Assembly: GCA_015501605.1 (NCBI GenBank)
Contig: JADNRZ010000006.1
Coordinates: 1,240,001 to 1,304,000, forward strand
DNA length: 64,000 nucleotides
Direction of reading: 5' to 3'
DNA from: Panaeolus papilionaceus
Taxonomy: Eukaryota; Basidiomycota; Agaricomycetes; Agaricales
Positions within the stretch are counted from its first letter, which is position 1; each line of letters starts with the position of its first letter. The notes under the pieces were generated by a model, which was not told the DNA's origin, did no database searches, and saw only the letters and a list, made by a program, of their open reading frames with translations. The position numbers and the translations under genes are program-made. Positions 10,238 through 23,059 of this stretch are shown here, one piece after another.

Positions 10238-10447
10238 TATAAACTGCTCCGGCGTTCACTAGCTCTCATCAATCGAACAACCACCCAGTTCAACTTCAAC
10301 CTCCAGCCCTTTCGATGTTCGTTTCTTTGATGTGTTGACTGATGTCTTTCCCCCTCATTCATTAGTGTCCCTGTGTGCTGCGAGAAAGTCTACTCGGACT
10401 ACCAGCTCGGTACGGGTTGTGGACCTACCGAGGAATTTGTCAATTAA
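10238..10447 (+). pseudogene. Hydrophobin pseudogene with internal deletion
   Basis: A TATAAAC box (10238-10244), a hydrophobin-like leader (aatcgaacaaccacccagtt) and an ATG at 10315 in the same context as the intact genes are followed by only seven codons before a stop. Then an acceptor (cattag, ending 10365) leads straight into a last exon reading PVCCEKVYSDYQLGTGC and a TAA at 10445-10447. Compared with the intact copies, everything from the signal peptide to the fifth Cys is missing, while the 5' leader and final exon remain. It cannot make a hydrophobin. The final exon differs from the intact pair, so this was a separate paralogue. Confidence 0.75.
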
Positions 10448-11098
10448 AACCCTTCATCATGATACACCTACTCGTAGTCCTAGCTAAGTAAAATAAAATC
10501 ATTTCCTTCTGTTATGTTTTTTCTTCATGTAAGCTTCCTAGTTCAGCGCTTTTAAAACTCCCCTCTTGAATCGACTTGTCGATGTGTCGGTGCCCTTCGT
10601 ATCCATCATCGCCACCATTCTGTTCTAAAAATAGATGCGAGTAGGGACGCGTCCCCATCGAACTAACCCATGCTCCCCCAATTCAAATATCGAAAATCCG
10701 CTGTCGAGGTGGAGCTACTGTCAATGCCCAACATATTTTAATATTGAGTTTAAGCTTGAGAACCAAGCTTCGGAATTGTCAGCCTCGACTCGTCGACAAT
10801 CTACCTAAGCTGTGTGGATGTGATGATACCGTTGCGATGACAAAACGAACTTAACCCATACCAGCAGATAAGGCGATGCAACAGTCGCAATGTTACAAAG
10901 TCTGGTGGTGGTTAAAGGTTGTTAAATTATTAGTAATAAGGTGGTTTTGTCGCCATACTAGTCCAGTCCATACATAGTACAAGTCAAGTCGTCAGTGTAC
11001 GTATACTCCCAAACTATCTAAATAACCTGCTCTACTCCTTCCCAAAAAAACGCGATTCAGAATGGAATATCGAGTCATAAAACGCAGTCGTAGCGCGC
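10448..11098. other. Intergenic region
   Basis: About 650 bp of AT-rich sequence between the hydrophobin pseudogene and the 3' end of the protease gene. No coding signal seen. Confidence 0.5.
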
Positions 11099-13367
11099 TC
11101 AAAGGAAGAAGATAACACCAGCAACGACCGACATGAGAAGGGCAACTGGTGCTTTGAGGCCTACAGCGCCACCTATCATCAAATACTCGTTAGTGAATTA
11201 ATCATAAAAAGACAATTTTGAATAAACGTCTACGCACCCTTAGAACTACCCGAACCACTAGTGTTAGACGAACCAGGGGCTGTCGGTGACGTATTAAAAG
11301 CGGTAGAAGTAAAGGTTGGGTTAACAGTTGTGAGCACAACTGCAGGAGAAGACGCCGGGTTTGTGCCGGAAGGGATGGATGCCGCACCTGATCCAGAGCC
11401 ACCTGCAAAGGTAGAAAGTTGTGCAAAGCCAACAGAGGGAGGGGTCATGCGGAACACGGTATAGACATTTTTCTGGGTAGCAGACAACGTTATTGATGCG
11501 AAGTAAAAGAAAGGAGAGGATGATAGACAGAAATGAGCACGAATGATTATAATGCAAAAATGCGGAAATCGTACCAGGAAAGTGTCTCCGATGACCCAGT
11601 TAGGGTTTCCAGATCCTGGGTTGATGTTGGTTCCTTGACTAAGATCGAAGATACCACCAGCGCACTGTCCGGTGTTGCGTGAAGTCTCGGGACCAAGGTT
11701 CATATCCTGAGTGCTAATGGGCCATGCTTTGCCTCCGAAGGACAAGGTAACGGTGACCTGAGTGTCGCAAGCTGGTTGAAAGCGTTTCAGACGAGGGTTC
11801 TCATATGGAATTATAGTAAAAGCTCACGGAATGTGAAGAAGCCTTGGTTAACCTGAGAAGGTGCAGAGCCTGGAACAGCGGCCCAAATGGCAGCAACATC
11901 CGTCGAAGGTCCTCCAATGAGAGTTGTACCCGTATCAATAGCAGAAACAGCCGAATCCCCGCTCGTGATCTTTACTGATTTGCCTTGAACGGTTACATCT
12001 ACACGAGGCGTGCAAGTGTTAGCAGATGTGAAGCGGACTCGGGTGGCATAAGTCACGCACCGGATAGTGACAGGAGCCAGAATGAAGGCTGTCCTGTTAG
12101 ATCATGGAACTCGACATCGCCAGAGAACAGGGTTGCGTTGGTACCGCCGAGGGTGAACGTGCCTCCGGGACGCTCGTCAGATTGTGATGTGGCATCTGTG
12201 ACACGAGTAAGCCAGAATGCCATCTCTGGGTCGGTAAGCTGTCCATTCTGCGCCAGGGTTTGCCAGAAAGGCGTCGACTGTGTGCTAGCAATGGTATCGA
12301 ATGCTAAACCCATAATTCCAGACACAGAACCATCAAGAAGTCCGTCGGTTATCCGATCTGCGGAGACTGGTAACAAGCAAATGATGCATCAGTATCAGTG
12401 GTGTATCAAGAGGAAGTAACAGGATGCATAAAAATAAAACTTGATGAACGTACGGAATGTTTGGCTGGGAATAGTAAAGCCTGCCATGGACACTGTGTCT
12501 GATGATAGACTGCCTCCCACTGCACCAGAGCCATAATGAATAACAACATCTGAATTGGCGCTCGTAGAGGCTTTGAAAGACGATGATTTGGTGTTGTCAA
12601 ACAAGGGTGTAGACCGGGCGCAATCCTGGCATGTTGTATCGGTTACCCAGAGGTCTGAAGAGCCAGTATCGAGAATGACATTGAAGTTTTGTCCACTAAG
12701 ATAACAAATCATTAGCGTCGGAGAACGGCAAATGCTGTAAACAACGAGTCCATGGATTCCATGGAGGTTGAACACGGTGGAGGTAAGTGATCAAGCCATC
12801 AAACCCGCCAAGAGTTTTACCGTCGGAGTTGTGGGCGATCGTGACGACAGCCCAGACAAACTCATATTGCCAAGTCCATTGAACCAGTCAATCTCAAGTT
12901 GACCAGCCCAGAAGAATGACTTGGATTGGACATTTGGCTGTTGGGAGCCAGCTCCAGCAGACACACGTACAGGACGCGCAATTGGTGTTACTATGCACTC
13001 CACCGAATTCCAACTAGAAGCAAGCAATACTCACGGTGTTCCAATGCTCACACTGCCAAAGTAGCTGGCATCTCCTCCCTGCGATAGAAATTAGTAGACG
13101 AACGACACCAGTTGCGAAACAGCTTACCTGGTTGACAATGGGAATCCCTACACTGTTTCCCCGCTTTCCTATACGACCAACATTGAAAAGCTCCTTCAAG
13201 TTGTCGTGCTTCTTGTATCCATATCTGTACCGTAGCTTTTCTGCTTCAGCGTTGAGATTTAGAGGCCCATTGGGAGCCCGTCGAGTCAGCGGAACATGGA
13301 TGGGTTCTGCAACAGCAGAAATAACCGGTAGTAATAGCAAGGGAAGGGAGAACGTTAGAGGGGCCAT
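11099..13367 (-). CDS. Pepsin-type aspartic protease (family A1), probably GPI-anchored
   Basis: A signal peptide (MAPLTFSLPLLLLPVISAVA) is followed by a propeptide to about residue 80, then GGDASYFGSVSIGTP and both catalytic motifs: DTGSSDLWVT and, in the C-terminal lobe, AIDTGTTLIGG. The flap Tyr is seen in VIHYGSGAVGG, and NPNWVIGDTFL is the usual 'GD.F' element before the last strands. After the catalytic domain comes a Ser/Thr/Gly-rich linker and a hydrophobic tail (APVALLMSVVAGVIFFL) with no basic residue after it, the form of a GPI-attachment signal. A yapsin-like wall or membrane protease is expected. One intron, between the first beta strands and the first DTG, is about 330 nt, much longer than the others. 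Confidence 0.88.
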
Positions 13368-15346
13368 TAGGGAGAGGAAGGTGGTGGTAAGAAGGAGAAA
13401 GAAATAGAAAGGTAAGGAGTGGATCGGAAGGAAGGGTTAAGTGGATTATTAGGCGTCAAGCCTGTCAGCTGTACAAAGCAAAGTGGACTGGGCAGAGAAG
13501 AAAAAAATGAATCGAGGTGTGCACACTGCCCGTTTTGTCTCTCCGCAGCAACCGAGAAGCTAATAATAATCCTGTTCTTGTCATTTCTCTAGGGAAACGG
13601 GGAGATACACCCAGGCTCCACTCTATTTTTAGATTCGGCTGCTCGGCTACCTGCCTTGCTACAACAACTCTTCAAACTCCGATGTACCCCAGGTTGACCA
13701 CCAATATCATCCGAAGAATTATCTTGTGTATTCAACCTTTCCTGTAAGTAATATTCACTGCCATTCATATAGGCTAGAACAACTAGGAAAGCATAGCCAA
13801 CTCGAGAAGACTGCATCTCACGTCTATCACTCACTCGTGATGCTCAATCTAACTAAAATAGCAGAGCCGGCCTAAAGAGACCTTGCCTCTCATCGTCGAA
13901 ATAGCAGCACTCTGCCAAAGATAAAGCCACAGATATAGGAGCTCTTGTTATAAACAAGGTCGAAAGAGTCACAGCTCTAATTGCCCAGGTACTCATCAAA
14001 GCATCACATCATTTGTCGATCTGTCTTGTTATTGTATCGCATTGTTCAAAACATAATAGCATTTGCACGATAGGCGTACTGCTCTTGCAAACCTCATAAA
14101 AATATGCCGAATGGGAGCCCGGCACAAAAAACGCTGCCGGTGACAGGCAGACAAATTTTAACTGGAAAATTGGTACAAGCTGCTGAATGACAAGGCGATT
14201 TATGACCGTGCTGGGTTGCTCCATGCACCATGGATGAGCTATTCCATTCCGCCCCTTAATTGAAAACGGTCTAGGACCCCTTCATTCCACACAGCCGCTC
14301 GCAGCTATTAACATTGTTTTTAGCACGATGCCCGCAGGCTCTGCATCTCAACTTTCGAATTGGAAGTAACCTGATCCACCATGACGTGACCCCTCCCATC
14401 ATATCCGTATGTGACTTGTATCATCGGCTTTGGCGACGTCATAGTGCTTTCGAAGCAAGCGCCTGTGGGTTTGGGGGCTATGAGCCCCTTGGCCGCCTTC
14501 GCACAACGAGGCCATGAGCTAAACAGCCTATAACTGTCATAGCGCGCAGTCCATTACTACATTAGAGGTCAGACAATATTACTCAAACACATCAGTTGAC
14601 AAGTAGTGGCAAGCACTCAAACAGCACGACGCCGACTGGGATCGGAACCAAATCCCATCTTTGATGTACCTTTCCTCAAAATGGCCATTACTTCTCTTGA
14701 TACCCTCATAAATAAGTATTCAATATTAACCCCCCGAGTAAAACCGACCATTCTTTCTTTTCCCAACAGCACAAAATAATCGAAATGTCCTGCGACGGTC
14801 CCGACCAACTTTCAACTTCTTGTCTTCAACTGAACGGCGATCACCACAATGGGAATTAAACTTGAATTCGTGTTGGATGCATGTACCCGAAACACACAAG
14901 ACCAATGAGAAAGATCGGCTCAGAGGGATCTATGAATACATTAACCGTGGAAGTCGACTTGTTCGGACATCGACACTGCGTGCGGCCTCGTCGCCCATAT
15001 TCGACTGGCTTTTCTCGATCGATTGTGCTTGGCATAGACTGGGCGCCCGGCTATGAACGTTGTGCATTATAGGCTGTGGGCACTCGAAGCACACCCGATG
15101 GTATATGTCGACCAGTTCCTTACTTGCGGGTCCGCATAGCTAGACCTGGGTAATCATGAGGCACAATACAATTAATATTTTATAACTAAAGCGTGGGTCA
15201 AGGTAGAAGTACGACAAATTAGTATGTAACCCATTAATACCGACACAAAACAAGTCCACTAGTAAGTGCCTAGATTGTCCATGAATATAACAACAATAAT
15301 ACCCAAAGAGAAACTGGATAAAGATAAAAATAATAGTACGTCCATT
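13368..15346. other. Intergenic region
   Basis: About 2 kb upstream of the protease gene and downstream of the peroxidase gene. The frames present are short and lack domains; I see no tRNA, repeat or mobile element. Confidence 0.5.
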
Positions 15347-17601
15347 TCACATAAACTGCCCCGCAACAAGTCCAGCCACAGCAAGACCCAACGCAACCCA
15401 CTGAGGCTTCGATCCTCCAAGGCTCGACGCACCAGAATTATCACCGCCGCCACTCCCAGCACCCTGCCTCGTATTCTTATTCTTCGCCACATACGTATGC
15501 GGCACCGTCTCCGGCGAACCCAGAGGGATCCTATACCGCTCCTGCCCAAAGAACGTCCCGACCTGATAGTCCAGCGCGTATGTCTCCGTCCCCACGTCAG
15601 CGTAGAGATCAAACGTCGTACCCGTCAGCTCTGTCGTGAGTTGAGCGGAATAAAAGCTGTATCCGGCTGCGGCTGGCATGCTGCTGTTGAGCGTCATGTC
15701 GAGCGTGGTGTCGAGTACATAACTCGCGTTGAGGTGCGTCTTGTCATACGCTTTGACGTAGACGCGTGAAGGCGCTGGATCGGTACGTACTCCCGCGACG
15801 ATGTTATATTTCATCAGTTCTGTGCCATTGGCGAGCTTTTCTTTGGATATGCTTGACGCAAGGTCGTGCAAAAATATTTGGTCCTGGTCGATGGTGTATT
15901 TGGCCCCGTCGTTGTCGAATGTCTTTAGCACGGTGGTAGGTGCTTTGTCGTCGACAATTTCGAACCAGAAGTCAGACATGGAAACTGTGCTGTCGAGGGC
16001 GACAAGGAAGTGATAAACTGTGAAGGAGATTCCAAGCCTAGAGGCCATGGGTGACCGTCTGCCGCGCGTATTTCGTCCACTGGTAATGACCTTTGCGGTG
16101 TTGGCTTTACAATCTGCGTTGTCACCGTTTCTATCGCAAAAGTACATCTTGACGGCTTTGTCAATTGGTGCGCCAGCCGTTCCATTGATTGCAAGCTACG
16201 AAGAGAGTCAAATATAATGGTTAGACACACATATAATATTACTTACTCTGAGGGCCGCTTGGAAATGTAGTGTGCCGTTGATGAACCTATATCCAGCTTC
16301 GTAGACCTTCCCCTCCAGAGGTTGCATAGGCTCAGTCAACGTGACGCCAGATGGCACAGTGTCGACCATTTTCTGCATCATAATTTTACACCGTTCTTGG
16401 AATGTCGATGGGTCCGCGAGACTACAAGCAATCCAGTGAGTAGGTATTACACCGAGCAAGGTCCAGTTCAACTCACGCTCTGACGGTAACATTTCCATCA
16501 CTGTTAAAAATTCTCAAATCGGAACGCGTTGTCTCGTTAAATCCGACAACGAGAGGGTTTACGGAAGTGCCCTCAAGGTAATCCGTGACTCTAAAAAGAC
16601 AAATAAATAAACCAGTCCCAAAAACTCCACACGAAAGAACAGAAACATACACTTTCGTATCAAACTCAGCTGTATTATCGAACGCCTCCGCTCTGGAAAC
16701 TGTAGGGTCCCCACTCGGCGGCCTAACAATAGTAGGAAAGTCTTTGCTCTCCACGACTCCCAATGTATGGCCACACGCGACGAGCTCGATCATTTCCGTC
16801 TGGGTGAAACCTTGCAGTCGGAACGAGTCGATGTGTTTTTGGATATCTTGTTGAGGCTCTGGAACGCCTCGTTCGCCGGGCCCTTCGGCGTCTATTCTGC
16901 CCATGCGCATTGGGATGAGAGGGCCCTTGCATGCTACGACGGAGAAAACGGCCCCGACAGCGACGACATCAGCACCTACAATTATTCCAGGACAGTCAGT
17001 ATGAGAGCAGGTTGAAAAAGAGGGGTAAAGACTTACGAGACACGTATTTTCCATGAAATGAACGATACTCTTGTCGAGTGAGGATCATCCCTTCGCCAAT
17101 GTTCTGATTGAAAGGTTTCCAAGCATGATGAGCACGTCGTAAATGATGTTGATGGGGCTGTCAGAAACGCCCAAGCTCGCTTGGACCTACCTCTCCTCTG
17201 TCCAACTCGAAATGTATAGACCCATCTATTCCACCTGTTCCTTTCTCGATATTATGAGTAGCAACATCATGGTATGCCTATCAAATAGCATAAAACGCGT
17301 CAGTCAACCCACAACGCGTAATAAAAACACATCACGCAAAACAACGCGTTGCTGAAGAAGTAAAGGCACTCACAAATCGCAACCACTGAGCCGCGACAGT
17401 CGTTTTATTCCGATTACCACCTCGATGAAAGCAATCCCCGAGCAACGACTGCAAGTCATCACCATCTGCGCGAGCTCCCTCAAACACCAACTTCTCCATC
17501 GCGTCAAACTTGGGGTCGGGCCATTCGTACCCCAGCGTCGAAGAAATCAAACCATGGCTGAGAAGAACGAGAAAAGACAGGAATGAAGCGGTGGGCTTCA
17601 T
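15347..17601 (-). CDS. Secreted fungal heme peroxidase (plant/fungal peroxidase superfamily), GPI-type tail
   Basis: The product starts with a signal peptide (MKPTASFLSFLVLLSHGLIS). The distal heme side is seen as WLRFAYHD (Arg and catalytic His), followed by GGIDGSIHFELDRGENIG. The proximal His is in LVACGHTLG. GADVVAVGAVFSVVACKGP matches the helix between them. A C-terminal region of about 250 residues without obvious enzymatic motif follows, ending in a Gly/Ser-rich linker and a hydrophobic tail (QWVALGLAVAGLVAGQFM), which suggests a GPI anchor. This is not a classical lignin or manganese peroxidase: those are shorter and soluble. A wall-bound, H2O2-using oxidase is the likely role; the substrate is unknown. 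There are several short introns; the start is the ATG at 17599-17601. Confidence 0.85.
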
Positions 17602-18697
17602 CTCACAACAACACGAACACGGAGATTTTCAAGCACAGAACAACTCGGAAGGAAGGGAAACCGTAAACATCCAAGCCCACTTGCCATATTTTATATTCAC
17701 GTCCTATGAATTAAAATCAAGTGGTGAGCGGACCTTGGCAGGTCGCGAACAGACAAGGGATGGACGATTTTATGATTTTTTCCTCCCTTGTCATTGTTAC
17801 GACAGATTCCAGAATGACAGGTGCCAGAACGCTCATCTTGCTGGCTTCTGAGAATGATGCGTTTTGTGCTTTTGCCCTCTTATTCCGCCGTTTGCAGGAT
17901 GCAATAAAATAAAATCCGGGTCGAGTTCTGTGTTGGAGGTGCCTAGATGGCTTGGATCGCGTGGTGGAGAGGAAAAAGAAACGAAGGGATTTTGGTGATG
18001 TGAACTTTTGTTGGTTCCGGCCTATGTGCATTTGTTGTGCATCAACCGACAATATAATTCTAAATGAATGGGAAAAGGCACATGAAGTCTCTTATTACGA
18101 TAACTTATCTATTGAATCCTTCTTGTGGGTGGTTGTTGATTGGAACAAGGGTGCCTTATTCGACCATAGAAATCACCCACCAGGCCAAAAAGGTCTTGGG
18201 AAACGAATCATTGCGGTCATAGTAAGTATTCGTGAGTATATATGTATGTAGAATATGGTAGCGCTGATCTAGACGACAGGGGTATCGTTCAAAAACAGCG
18301 CGAGTAGGAGAGGATAGACAGTAGACTAGTCGAGTAGCGGGAGTAGTCTAGGTAGTTCAACAAAATCATAATCTCAACCGAAAAGAGAGGCAGGAAAAGC
18401 GAACAAGAGAGCTGATGTACACTATATACAACAAGGATCCAAACTGAGAGCAAGTCAATATAACAAAGAGGGAGAGAGCGATAGCGAGGAAGAGAGAGGA
18501 TGGCAGTGTGAAAATAGGATGTTCAAGAGAAGAGAGGGACGGCCGGGTCAACAATCTACACCCGTTCAACAAATCAGAACAGTACCAAGAGAGTTCAGAT
18601 GTGAATAATGATAATCAGAAACCAAGAAAAAAGGACACAACAGGGTCTAGCCAGACACAGGGATCACCAAAAATCAAAATACGTCTTCATTCGTCTT
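17602..18697. other. Intergenic region
   Basis: Upstream region of the peroxidase gene and, from about 18250, a purine-rich stretch that is probably the 3' untranslated region of the next minus-strand gene. No gene seen. Confidence 0.5.
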
Positions 18698-21600
18698 TCA
18701 ATCCCTCCCATTCACGGGAATGCTCAACTTGCCCAATGTCTTCCTCTGTTTCAAATTCTTCACCTCGGTGTTGATCAGATCCCGCAATCTCTCGAGATCC
18801 AAACTTCTCTCGGCACGCGAACCCATGAGAATGTTACGCCAGATGCCTGCAGCACCGACGGCGTTATCGATGGGGAGCTGCATGGGTCGGTGCAGACGGA
18901 CCATCTTCTGGACGATCTTGTCGGGTGGGGGGTATGAGGCACTCGGCCAAGCGACACGGATCGCGAACCACCATCCAAGAGGCTGGAGAAAGGAGAAAGG
19001 TGAGTATAGGCGTCATTCGATGCAAGACAAGAGGTAAACATACTCGTCCGTCGAGGTTAGACTTGCCAGGGAAGCAGTCATATGTTGAGAGGTTAGCGTC
19101 CTTGAGACAGAATCTGAAAGAAGAGAGAAGAAATCAACAATCGCCCCCAAGTTCAAGAAAATTGCTCAAGACATACCTATGAACTACCCAGTGATTAGGG
19201 TCAGTCTGGTGTTTCGCCAACACAACCAACAATCTCGGTGTCTCCTCAAATCCAAATGGAGCCCACAAGTCCCTCAGCATCTGAGATGCTTCTGCATGGC
19301 GTCCATTATAAACAGCCACATTAATCGAATCCGCAATATTAGGCGGAACAAAAAGTCTGTCCACAACTCCCTGGGGACTATCCGTCAACCGCGCACGGAC
19401 ATAGCGTTTATAGGTCTGTGCCGTCCAAATGCTGAGAGCGACTTCATTGACTTGCTGACCGCGAGTGGTGCTGTTGAGCGCAGTCTCAAGTTCACTCATA
19501 GGCCAGATCATCGCCCAGCTGAGCAGACGTTGGTGAACCCTTTGCCATGGAGCGACTCCAGATGCACTGATATCTCCCGCTGCGTTTGCAGTGTGATCAA
19601 TCGGGGTTTGTTCGACGGTGGTGTAGTCGATGGTGTTCCATCCACCTTGGGGCTGCGTATTCATGGTCTGTTGGTCTGCCTCTGACGGCAACGCTGGAAG
19701 TGGTGGCGATCCAACACGGAGGTTCTCCATCTCGTCGCCATTGGTATCGGGAATGGTAGGTACCGGTCCGCCGTCATAATAGTCATCATCATCGACGTCG
19801 TTCTCCCGAGCAATGTTCCAAGAGCCATGGGTGTAGCCACCTTGGCTACCATGTGTGGTCTGCTTGAGCTTGTACAACTCGTGCTCGAGGACCTCCTGAC
19901 CAGGCGAATCATCTCGTCCGTTGAACCCAATAGGTATGCCGTTCTCTGTGTCACCATATACGCTCTGGTTAGGATCAACAGAGCGCGTTTCTCCCTCAGT
20001 ATAGGGATGGTGCTGGGTCCCGGTCCTTTCGTCTTCGTAATGCTCGTCGTCATACTCCCTGTCATGTTCATCCAGTATTTCGGTCCCCGTAGGATGCATG
20101 AGCGAATCGCCAATGGTGCCAGTTTGGATATTAACGGTCTGGGCCTGCGGTGTACGAGCTGTATCATCAGGTCCACCATACGCAAATCGTGAATCTGGTT
20201 GGTTGTAAGATTGGTCGTGTGTCATGAGATTCTCGATCTTGGGGCCCAGAGATTCAATCCGTTGCTGCATCAGGACCATTTCGCGCTTTAGATCAGCAGC
20301 CCATTTAGGAGGTTCCTAAATATCCAATGTCAGAATTGAAGGTACGACGATAAAGGAAGAAACGTACGTCTGAGCCATATTCAATAGATCCAGACACGCC
20401 CCTAAGATGAACGCTTGGATCATGGTCGTGATATGACTTGCGGTACTGCTTGATGGACTGCTTGAAATTGTAAGCGCCACAATTTATACTTCAAAATTCC
20501 AAGACGCACCTCAGCATCATATTTCATGCCAAGTTTCTTTATTCTCTGCCTGACTGCCTTCCTCAAAGCCTTTTTCACGACATCATGCTGATTCGGGTCG
20601 CTTTCTTGATGCAAAAGCACACAAAGCTCCATATCGTGGTAGTGGTTTGTGACTTCTGGCTCCAACGACGCAGCGTAATAAGACGTTCGGGGTGTTCTTG
20701 CAGCAAGCGCGGCGTTCACCATCTGCACCTCTTCAGGATCTAACGCCTCAGGAGAACGAGGTCGAGGAGTAGGTGTAGCATCTCGGTCCTGCTGGCGAAT
20801 ATCACTTCTACGCTCGCTTCTCTGCTCGCTCCTAACAGAACGCTCAGCGTTGGAACCTTGATGTGAGAGTTGCTTTGTTGCAGATAGTTGAGAACGCTTG
20901 CTGGGTGTTTGAGAGACCTTTGAAGGGGACTTTGAAACTTGAGATGGCGGTCTTGAACCAGATTCTTCTGGTAATTCTGGAATCACCAGAGCGCGATTGC
21001 GAACAGCCGCGTTCAACAGGTCTTCTTGGGTCGGTGCATGACGATATGGAGAGAAAGGGCGGGCATGAGGCCCTCCAGACGTCACTGAGGGTGGACGACC
21101 TGCCGAAAGGGGTTAAGTGATATACTTGAAAACCACAGTGGTGGGACTTACTGCCGTTTGTCTTGGGTGCGTACATGTCCACTCTCTGAGGCTGGAGTTT
21201 GGGTGAGATGTTGGTAATAGAGTCTGACGGGGAGATTGAGTGAGCTTTAGAACGAGCTGCACGTGATCTGGGTGAAGCAAGAAGATCATAGTTGTACTCT
21301 TCGTTATCACCAACTCTGCTCTCTGGGAGAGGTGGATAAGCTGTTCCTGTTTGCCTTGATCTTGCAGACATTGGTGATAAAGGACGCTGTTCTTGTTCTC
21401 CCTGATAACTGGCAACTTTGCTTGGTGCACGAGAAGATTGTGGTTTGGGTGAATTCATCTGTTATTAAATATGAACAACAATGGACGAAGAGAGGATGAG
21501 TATAAAGAAAGTAATGGATTGTATAAATTCTCACGCACGGCTTGAGAAACCTTGGTTGGTGAAGCACGAGACCTTGAAGAACGATGCTCAACTGCATCAA

Positions 21601-22511
21601 TATTTGACTGAGTTTGGCGTGGTGTCCCCATGCCTTCTCCTTGTCCTCCATTTAAGCCACTGTTTGCAACAGATCCTCCTGCATGTCCTATTTCATCCAT
21701 CTACCATTAGTATATCGATATCGCGATATCTTCTCCATTCCACATACCGTTTCCGTTATTCAGGATATTTTGCCAGTCGGGCTGCGAATAACTCAACGGT
21801 AAACCTTGTGCCGAATAAGGGCGGGGAGTCGGGAGTACTCACATTCCACGATGTCTGCGCATGGACGTTGTTTATAATAGGAGGTTGCTGGTCATCAAGT
21901 GGCATTGGACCGAAGTTGCCGAAAGATGGGCCTGAGTCGTATGATGCGTACTTGGGACGAGGTGGTGGTTCATGGATGTCAGGTTCATGCTAGCAGGAAA
22001 GTTGAATGACGTCTTATGACTGTAACGGGTTGATACACCCTTACCTGCGGGAAATCCCCAAGTTCTGAACGCATACCCTCCTGAACATTTGAATCGGCAT
22101 CGTCATTCTTGTCTTCAGGTGGCTTCAACGAGTTGGGTTTGCTTATGTGCAGGGTGGCGAGGTTTACCGGGTTGAGTAACGTTTCGGACTTGGTGCGAGG
22201 TGAGTACATGTCGCCTTCGGTTTGTGCAATATAGTTGGCTCTGCTCTGATCCTCCTTTGGATCTATGAGTGAGCGAGGTTCGTCCATGTCTGGTTGTGCC
22301 TCTATCATACCCTTGAGATATTTATACACTATGTGGAGAAGATATTAGCGACGCCAAGCAACATGCGACCATAACTCCAACCTTTCTCGTCGGGTGCTGC
22401 AGGACAACGTAATGAGTGAGTTTATAAGGTAAATCCAAGGGCGGCGAACTGACCTGGAGTTGAAGAACGAAGCAAAAGGCTTCCGAAAGAGTTTGGCTGT
22501 TGTGTGGTCAT
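18698..22511 (-). CDS. Large basidiomycete protein of unknown function, mostly disordered
   Basis: I do not recognise this gene. A chain of exons in consistent frames runs from MTTQQPNSFGSLLLRSSTP (ATG at 22511) to VNGRD and a TGA at 18698. Several exons are certain from frame and splice sites; the total is roughly 900-1000 residues. The N-terminal half is Ser/Pro/Arg-rich with repeats of the type SKSPSKVSQTPSKRSQ, likely disordered and phosphorylated. A folded part with VVKKALRKAVRQRIKKLGMKY (basic helix) follows, then a coiled-coil-like stretch (LKREMVLMQQRIESL), an acidic region, and a well-ordered C-terminus with WQRVHQRLLSWAMIWPMSEL and PLGWWFAIRVAWPSASYPP. No signal peptide or membrane span is visible. 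It may be a scaffold or nuclear factor; that is only an impression. Confidence 0.7.
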
Positions 22512-23059
22512 GGTAAATTGGTGTGGAGTGGGATAAGTAGGAGAAGGTATCGCTGAAGTTGGTTGTTATAATTGTCGGGTAGTATCGTGATAGTTGTTGG
22601 TCGTAAATGAATAAACTTGGATAGCAAATGGTATAATGTCTTTTTTTCGGAGGGTATTGAGAGGGGATATCGCAGAGAAATAATATGTTTTCCAAGTAGC
22701 AATGTTAGAAAAGGAGTGGAATGGAGGAAGAACACTCTGTTCAATTTAGATTACATCAATAATTCGAACTGTGGACAAACAAACCACAACTTCGCCCCAA
22801 ATATACGTCCGAATCAAACACAGCAAATGTCATATCCTCATGTTCGATTCGATACTCTCGATTATCATTATATCCAATCTATATATTAGACATGACCTTG
22901 TCGCATGTCGATCGTGGATTTCGGGGTGCTGTCCGGTGATTGATAAGTTCATTCAGACGCTCACGATCGAAAAACCATCCAGCGTCATGGTTTCCAAGGA
23001 TAACTCAAACAAGCATTATAATTTACTACCAATGCCAAAAGACCACTAGAGACGATAGT
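22512..23059. other. Intergenic region
   Basis: Promoter side of the large unknown gene (a TC-rich tract precedes its ATG) and 3' side of the first F-box-like array gene. No further gene seen. Confidence 0.5.

Noticed and set aside
9901..10362. 153-codon minus-strand frame across the hydrophobin pseudogene leader
   Set aside because: No domain, and it overlaps the recognisable TATA box and leader of the plus-strand relic.
12791..13027. Frame inside the long first intron of the aspartic protease
   Set aside because: The exons on each side join perfectly (GTP then GQNFNVILDTGSS) without it, and it has a stop before the next exon.
13440..15240. tRNA genes in the larger intergenic regions
   Set aside because: No stretch combined a plausible B box with matching acceptor and anticodon stems; a covariance-model scan would be needed to exclude them fully.
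15259..15769. Arg-rich frames on both strands at the 3' end of the peroxidase gene
   Set aside because: Alternative frames of the C-terminal peroxidase exon; they lack domains and cross its well-supported reading frame.
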